The translations under genes and the position numbers were made by a program. 64,000 bases of DNA, taken from Kuschelorhynchus macadamiae. Its lineage: Eukaryota > Arthropoda > Insecta > Coleoptera > Curculionidae. The stretch covers positions 310,001-374,000 of the forward strand of contig JAUTXW010002478.1 of assembly GCA_030620095.1 (NCBI GenBank). The letters are read 5' to 3'. The notes under the pieces were generated by a model that was given only the letters and a program-made list of their open reading frames with translations, did not search any database and was not told the origin of the DNA. The stretch's first letter is position 1. Every line of letters starts with the position of its first letter. This document shows, in pieces, positions 58,436 through 64,000 of this stretch.

Positions 58436-58536
58436 TCACAAATAATGTTGTTTACATTATGTTGTTTGCATTATTTGTGAATGACAATAAGGATCATTAA
58501 ACCTTCCACCGTGATTATTTTTGGGGATGATTTAAA
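58380..58536. repeat. Perfect 68-bp-arm palindrome in right arm
   Basis: Left arm 58,380-58,447 and right arm 58,469-58,536 are exact inverse complements around a 21-base spacer, starting TTTAAATCATCCCC. Weaker pairing continues for about 15 bases outside. It is homologous to the imperfect palindrome at 52,680-52,808. Confidence 0.95.
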
Positions 58537-59545
58537 AGTATATAAAAGTTTTGAGCAGCAGTTTTACTCTCTAAAAACACAGTACTAGGAAAACTATTAT
58601 AGTTCCTCCCAAGCAATGACCTAAGGTTTGCAAATAATTCATAATCCCAGTGGAATCGAGATGACAGATACTTCATGTGTATTCTTTTTTTCTTACAGAT
58701 AAGATGTTTCAATGTAGGACTAAACTGTTTCAAAAATGAAGAACTTTTAATGTGTTTTTAGGGGACAACCAGTTTATACCCACCTAGATTATATGACTCA
58801 GTCTTTCTGCAGCCAAGCTCGTACTCAGATCTCTAAAACATTTTGCTCAAAGGATATACATCAATACTTGCTACATTGGAAAACAGTAAAAAGGAAATAC
58901 ACTTCAAGCTGGGACCTGGGTAATTCTCGCAACATTGCACTGCTGTCTGATAGTTCTTTAGAGTTACTAGGCCAGATTGCATTTGGGAGATTAAAAATAA
59001 AAACATGGCATGGATGTTTATCATGTATCTTAAAAACTGAATAACAATGACAATCATACTTATCCTTTCCCGAATTAGGTGGAATGTAATTGAAATATAA
59101 AATAACGATTACAAAAAAAAATGGTGTAGGATACCCCTGAAAAGCAAGTTATGGTATCGATCCATTTTCAGTTTGCGTCCCTGATACCTATTATGTCTAC
59201 AAAATAAAAATTAGTATAACTCCACTTTTGAATGTCTTGTACAAAAATAATCTAAAATAAAGCAAATATTCGTAAGAAATACACAATCAATAATTGTAGC
59301 AATAAATATGATCAGTAATTAGTAGTTACTAATTAGGTAGGTCATGTTTATATTGGTAAAAACAACTTCTGAAAAAATTCCCCACATTATTTATATTCTA
59401 CACGTCAGCACATTTGATTGTCCATAAATCCATCTCATCTTCTATCCTTGTCAGGCAAAGCTCCATTCGGGTAGTAGGACAGATGAACATTAGGACAAAT
59501 GCGACAATACCATCTCGGACTATCTCGTCGCGATCATGATCTCGG

Positions 59546-60100
59546 TACAAGAATTTTGTCATGGCAGAAAATTTATTTACTACTTAATTATTATATATAA
59601 ATAAAAAAAAACAGTCCGAACTTAGTTTATTGGAACAGATGCAGTCAGTAGCCGCTCAAAGTTCGGATATAGAAATAAATGTATTTAATTAAAAATAAAT
59701 AACAATGAAATTATTTTGTATACAGGGTATTACAAATTCGATGGCATAGCATTAGCATGTCAAAAACAGTAAGAGATATGAGGTTTGTTAAATTAGTCCA
59801 AAGCTGGGCAATTTAATGTCGAATAATATACCTTTCGAAAATTTCGACTACTTCAGATGATTTTCGTATCGGTAAATTTCCTTTACCCGGAACTTCCCAC
59901 GTTATGAATCTTCTTTTTTATTGTGAATAGAATAGAATAGAAAAGAACACATATATACTGTCTTTTCAAACATTTTTATTGGGCTCCATTTGGTTCCAGC
60001 ATATTGGAATATTTTACCAGTTTCTACCTATTTCAAACTTGATTTTTGGGCATAAATTTAAAATAAATTCAATAAGTAGGTTTTACAATGACACATCGCC
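59546..60100. other. Unassigned AT-rich stretch
   Basis: No gene. TACAGGGTATTAC near 59,723 looks like a DNA-transposon terminus but no partner end was found. AAAATTTCGACTACTTC at about 59,838 is shared with the tandem units downstream. Confidence 0.35.
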
Positions 60101-63100
60101 ATTTTGTTACGTCACGTGGAATTTAATTAAATTTTTCTGCAAAATTTAAAGTCAACTGAATAAGATTTTTTAAAAATTTCGTTTACCCGTCATTTTTTTC
60201 CGCCACCTTGAATTCGTACCACAACTTTACTAGTTTATCTCTGTATCACACTTAATGCTTGCACAAAATTTGGAATCTAATAAGTATTTTTTTCAGGCTG
60301 ATTTTTTAAAATATTTTATTAGGCCGCCATCTTGGATTAGTAATTCAGTTTTACTAGTTCATCTCTATATCACAATTAGTTATACCATACAATTTAAAAA
60401 CTGTCCATTAAGTAGTATTTTCAGGCTAAATTTTTAAATAATTTATGAAGCAGCCATTTTGTTCCGCCATCTTGGATGTTTGGGCGAAATTCCGGATAAA
60501 TTGAATAAGCAGATTTTTAGCTAATTTTTTTAAATTTTACTAGGCCGCCATTTTGTTTTGCCATCTTGAATTTTCACTAAAATGTTACCAGGTCATCCCA
60601 TATGACCAAAATTTGAAGTTAATCGGAGTAGTTTTTTAGCTACCTATACCGCGAACAGATAGATAGAGACCGACGGAATTGAGAAAACCACGTTTTTCGG
60701 CATCTAGGGACCCCGAAAGGTGACTTCAGTACTTCCCTTTTACGAGAGAAGTAGAAGCCGAAAAGGCTCATTTTCCTTTTTATTTTTTCAGAATGCATTG
60801 AAGAGATACAAGTTAATGCACCAAGATTTAAAATCCGACGATTTGCCTTCGAGGTCTCGTCATCAGCTTCATTTTTTTATAATATGGACCTCCCAAAACC
60901 AACGCTGTATCACAATTAATGTTCGAACAGAAGATTTAAGATTTTCCCATAAAATTCACGAAGGATAATTTTAAATGCTTTACACGTATGAGCGCATTAC
61001 ATCATTGGTTTTGAGAGGTCAAGGGTTTGTTAAAAATGAAATAAAAATGTCCAGGTCTGTATTTCGAAAAAATGTAGTTAGTGATGAGACCTAGAAATGT
61101 CGGATTTTAAATCTGAGAGCATCTTCATGTAGAGGAGAAATAGTGACCTCAAGGATGTAAAATTTATTTAATGCCGAATAATACATTATTAACAAATCTG
61201 GAAAATTTCGACTACTTCTGAAACAGTAAAAATTTGAAAATCGTCATTTTTATTTTTTTCAGGCAGCATTTGAAGAGTTATTGGAAATATAATTTCCCAT
61301 CTTTATAGCCTCTTTTTTATCTACAATTGCCCTTTGTGAATTTGGCGAGATCCTGATTTTCCGTCTCTTCTTTAATACACGTTAATATTTAGGGAAAATC
61401 TTTCAAACATTTGAAGTTAATCGGAGTAGTTTTTTAGCTACCTATACCGCGAACAGATAGATAGAGACCGACGGAATTGAAAAAACCACGTTTTTCGGCA
61501 TCTAGGGACCCCGAAAGGTGACTTCAGTACTTCCCTTTTACGAGAGAAATAGAAGCCGAAAAGGCTCATTTTCCTTTTTATTTATTCAGAATGCATTGAA
61601 GAGATACAAGTTAATGCACCAAGATTTAAAATCCGACGATTTGCCTTGGAGGTCTCGTCATCAGCTTCATTTTTTTATAATATGGACTTCCCAAAACCAA
61701 CGCTGTATCACAATTAATGTTCGAACAGAAGATTTAAGATTTTCCCATAAAATTCACGAAGGATAATTTTAAATGCTTTACATGTATGAGCGCATTACAT
61801 CATTGGTTTTGAGAGGTCAAGGGTTTGTTAAAAATGAAATAAAAATGTCCAGGTCTGTATTTCGAAAAAATGTAGTTAGTGATGAGACCTAGAAATGTCG
61901 GATTTTAAATCTGAGAGCATCTTCATGTAGAGGAGAAATAGTGACCTCAAGGATGTAAAATTTATTTAATGACGAATAATACATTATTAACAAATTTGGA
62001 AAATTTCGACTACTTCTGAAACAGTAAAAGTTTGAAAATCGCATTTGAAGAGTTATTGGAAATATAATTTCCCATCTTTATAGCCTCTTTTTTATCTACA
62101 ATTGCCCTTTGTGAATTTGGCGAGATCCTGATTTTCCGTCTCTTCTTTAATACACGTTAATATTTAGGGAAAATCTTTCAAACATTAAGTGTAATGCATC
62201 GTTAGTTTTGGGAGGTCGAACGCTGGAAGAAAAAGTGCTTGTAGAGGAGAAAAAGTTTCTATAAAGATGTAAAATTAATTTTGTTATGTCTCTTAAAATG
62301 CAACCTGAAAAAAAAACTTTTACTTCCCTCGTAAAAGGGAAGTATTGTTATCCTGAAAAAATCTCGGAGGATGATTTTTTCAGATCATTACGTTTCAGGG
62401 TTCCTAAATGCCAAAAAACATGTTTTCTCAGTTTCGCCGGTCTGTCTGTTCGCAGCATAGCTAAAAAACATATCCGTCAAGCCAGCTCCTTGTAGCTAGC
62501 AACAAGGAGCCAGTAACAACATTTTACAGCGGACCAGATAAACCTTTGACATAATATAAATATACAAGAAAAATAGTTCCAGGATATTTCCAAGGGCAAA
62601 AATATCGTCTTAAAGTTAAATCTAATTGCAACAAAACTTTGCAAACTCTTTCGATAGGGGTGGCAAACATTAATGAGGTAATCAAAAGAATCATTTATTT
62701 CTTACCCGATTGACTTCAAATGTTGGTCAAAAAATAAGGGTCATATGAAGATAACCCGGTAACATTTTGGTAAAAATTCAGTACGGCAAAATAAAATAGC
62801 GGCCTAGTGAAATATTGAAAAAATGATTAGTAAAAAAACTGTTTATGCAGTTTATCTCAAATCCTACACAAAAATCAAGCATTACGTAGGAATCAACTGG
62901 TGAAATTCAGCCTGATAATTACTTATTGGAGTGATTTCAAATTGTATGCCATATATAATTGTGATATAGAGATGAATTAATAAAACTCTGGTACTAATTC
63001 AAGATGACGGAACAAAATGGCGGCCAAATAAAATGTTTGTAATCGTGAAAAATCACCCTATATTTTATCAATACCGTCGGTCCATCTGTCGGTTTGGCTG

Positions 63101-63445
63101 TCTGTCTGTCAGTTCGCGGCCTAGCTTCAAAACTAATTATCAGATTGACTTCGAATTTTAGTCAAAAATTGAGGGTCATATGGGGATGACCTGGTAATAT
63201 TTTGGTAAAACTCCAATATTCCGATACAAGATGGCGGCCTAGTGAAACGTTAAAAAAAATGATTACCAAAAAAACTAATTATCCAATTTATCTCAAGTTT
63301 TCCACACAAATCAAGTGTTACGTAGGAATAAACTGGTAACATTTTGGTACGAATATAAGACAGCAAAACAATATGGTGGTCTAATAAAATACTTAAAAAA
63401 TCATCCTGAAAAAAAAATACTTATTAGATTAATTTCATATTTTGT
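60100..63445. mobile_element. Unclassified element: long inverted repeats around a tandem duplication
   Basis: The left part (about 60,100-60,720) and right part (about 62,320-63,445) are inverse-related. Both carry several degenerate units of the form GGCCGCCATTTTGTT...GCCATCTTGAATT and TTACCAGGTCATCCCATATGAC, read in opposite directions. Between them is a 798-bp direct duplication. No transposase-like frame was found. Exact termini and target duplication could not be fixed. Confidence 0.6.
60611..62183 (+). repeat. Tandem direct duplication, unit about 798 bp
   Basis: Unit 1 60,611-61,408 and unit 2 61,409-62,183 both start ATTTGAAGTTAATCGGAGTA and end GGGAAAATCTTTCAAAC. They are nearly identical; unit 2 lacks about 25 bases around 62,040. 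The two 82-codon open stretches at 60,720 and 61,518 are copies of each other and are not considered genes. Confidence 0.9.
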
Positions 63446-63466
63446 GCAAACTTTGTGTTACAGATA

Positions 63467-63990
63467 AGGTTGCCAGACGTCCGGGATTTCCGGGAAATTC
63501 CCGGATTTAGGTGAGTTGTCCCGGATCCCGGAATTTCATTATACTATCCCGTAAAGCGTCAGTCAAATCAAAAAAAACAAATATTACAAAGTTCACAAAG
63601 AAAAAAAACACACTCTTGCTTAATATTATTACATCACACCAAAATTATTGCCTGAAATTACATGGCTTTGTCGGCTGTTCAATGTACACACGCCACGAAT
63701 TTATTTCTTCTGCTTTAATGAATGAAAAATTGAAAGAATACTTTGAATATAGTAAGTTAGCCAAAAACCTACCAAATGATCAAATTTGATCGCATTTTTT
63801 TAGAATGGGTAAAAATCAAGACTTTATAAACTTAGGACAATAAAACAAATTTTAAACTATGATTTGTTTTGATTTTGTTTTCACACATTCTCGCAAGCGT
63901 GGATTCGGAAAGTGTATAACAAAACTGGTTTATCTTTTTTTTGAGAGTCGCCGGCTTTTTTTTAGTTCTTGCTTGCTATCCCGGTGGCCA
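63467..63990. mobile_element. hAT-like terminus and internal sequence, possible MITE
   Basis: Starts GGTTGCCAGACGTCCGGGA, a terminus type common to hAT elements in many animals. Near the window end, TATCCCGGTGGCCAAATAA is its rough inverted counterpart. A 92-codon open stretch (63,511-63,789; STMYTR-like KLHGFVGCSMYTRHEF) is not recognised. The right boundary is uncertain because the window ends. Confidence 0.4.
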
Positions 63991-64000
63991 AATAATTTTT

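Noticed and set aside
60720..60968. Two near-identical 82-codon open stretches (60,720 and 61,518)
   Set aside because: They are the two copies of the tandem duplication and overlap noncoding inverted-repeat sequence; duplication explains the similarity without coding constraint.
62286..62495. 69-codon plus-strand open stretch
   Set aside because: Lies in the inverted-repeat part of the 60.1-63.4 kb element and mirrors sequence at 60.6-60.8 kb on the opposite strand.

Overview
This is an AT-rich window from an animal nuclear genome, most likely an insect. The evidence is Jockey/CR1-type non-LTR retrotransposons, an errantivirus-like Gypsy element with an env remnant, Copia, hAT and R4/Dong-like families, all layered on one another. 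Order and species cannot be fixed from the sequence. No complete host gene, tRNA, rRNA or CRISPR array is visible. One weak candidate host exon lies at 48.7-49.0 kb on the minus strand. The rest is transposon sequence, mostly dead, or unassigned AT-rich DNA.

Layout. 0.4-4.5 kb: decayed CR1-like LINE 'A' (+). 4.5-9.5 kb: 5'-truncated Gypsy/errantivirus-like element (+) with RT, RNase H, integrase, an env remnant and a putative 3' LTR. 9.7-10.37 kb: 3' end of LINE 'G' (-), abutting a Copia element (-) at 10.37-12.96 kb. 13.2-14.9 kb: non-coding element with TACTT-rich subterminal arrays. 15.1-35.7 kb: one hAT (ZMYM1-like) transposase gene broken into three pieces by two nested LINE stacks. The first stack (16.53-25.04 kb) is CR1-like LINE 'B' (+) with LINE 'H' (-) inside it. 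The second (about 25.81-34.84 kb) is CR1-like LINE 'C' (+) with LINE 'D' (-) inside it, and D in turn flanks a fragment of LINE 'E' (+). 37.4-39.7 kb: foldback-like inverted repeat. 41.59-41.74 kb: hAT-type MITE with a perfect 8-bp target duplication. 42.3-46.8 kb: R4/Dong-like LINE with an OTU protease domain, lying between TAA-type repeats. 47.2-48.2 kb: LINE fragment 'J'. 49.3-50.1 kb: degenerate tandem repeat of about 115 bp. 51.4-59.5 kb: a giant imperfect palindrome of about 8 kb centred near 55,555, carrying smaller palindromes and (TA)n tracts. 60.1-63.4 kb: long inverted repeats flanking a 0.8-kb tandem duplication. 63.47-64.0 kb: another hAT-like terminus.

The pieces do not form a cellular pathway; the biology is transposition history. 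The strongest observations are the hierarchical palindrome, the hAT gene whose reading frame can be followed across LINE insertions, a textbook -1 frameshift heptamer (A AAA AAC) directly before the ORF1 stop of LINE B with ORF2 open in the -1 frame, and the OTU-bearing R4/Dong-like element that has lost its catalytic RT motif.
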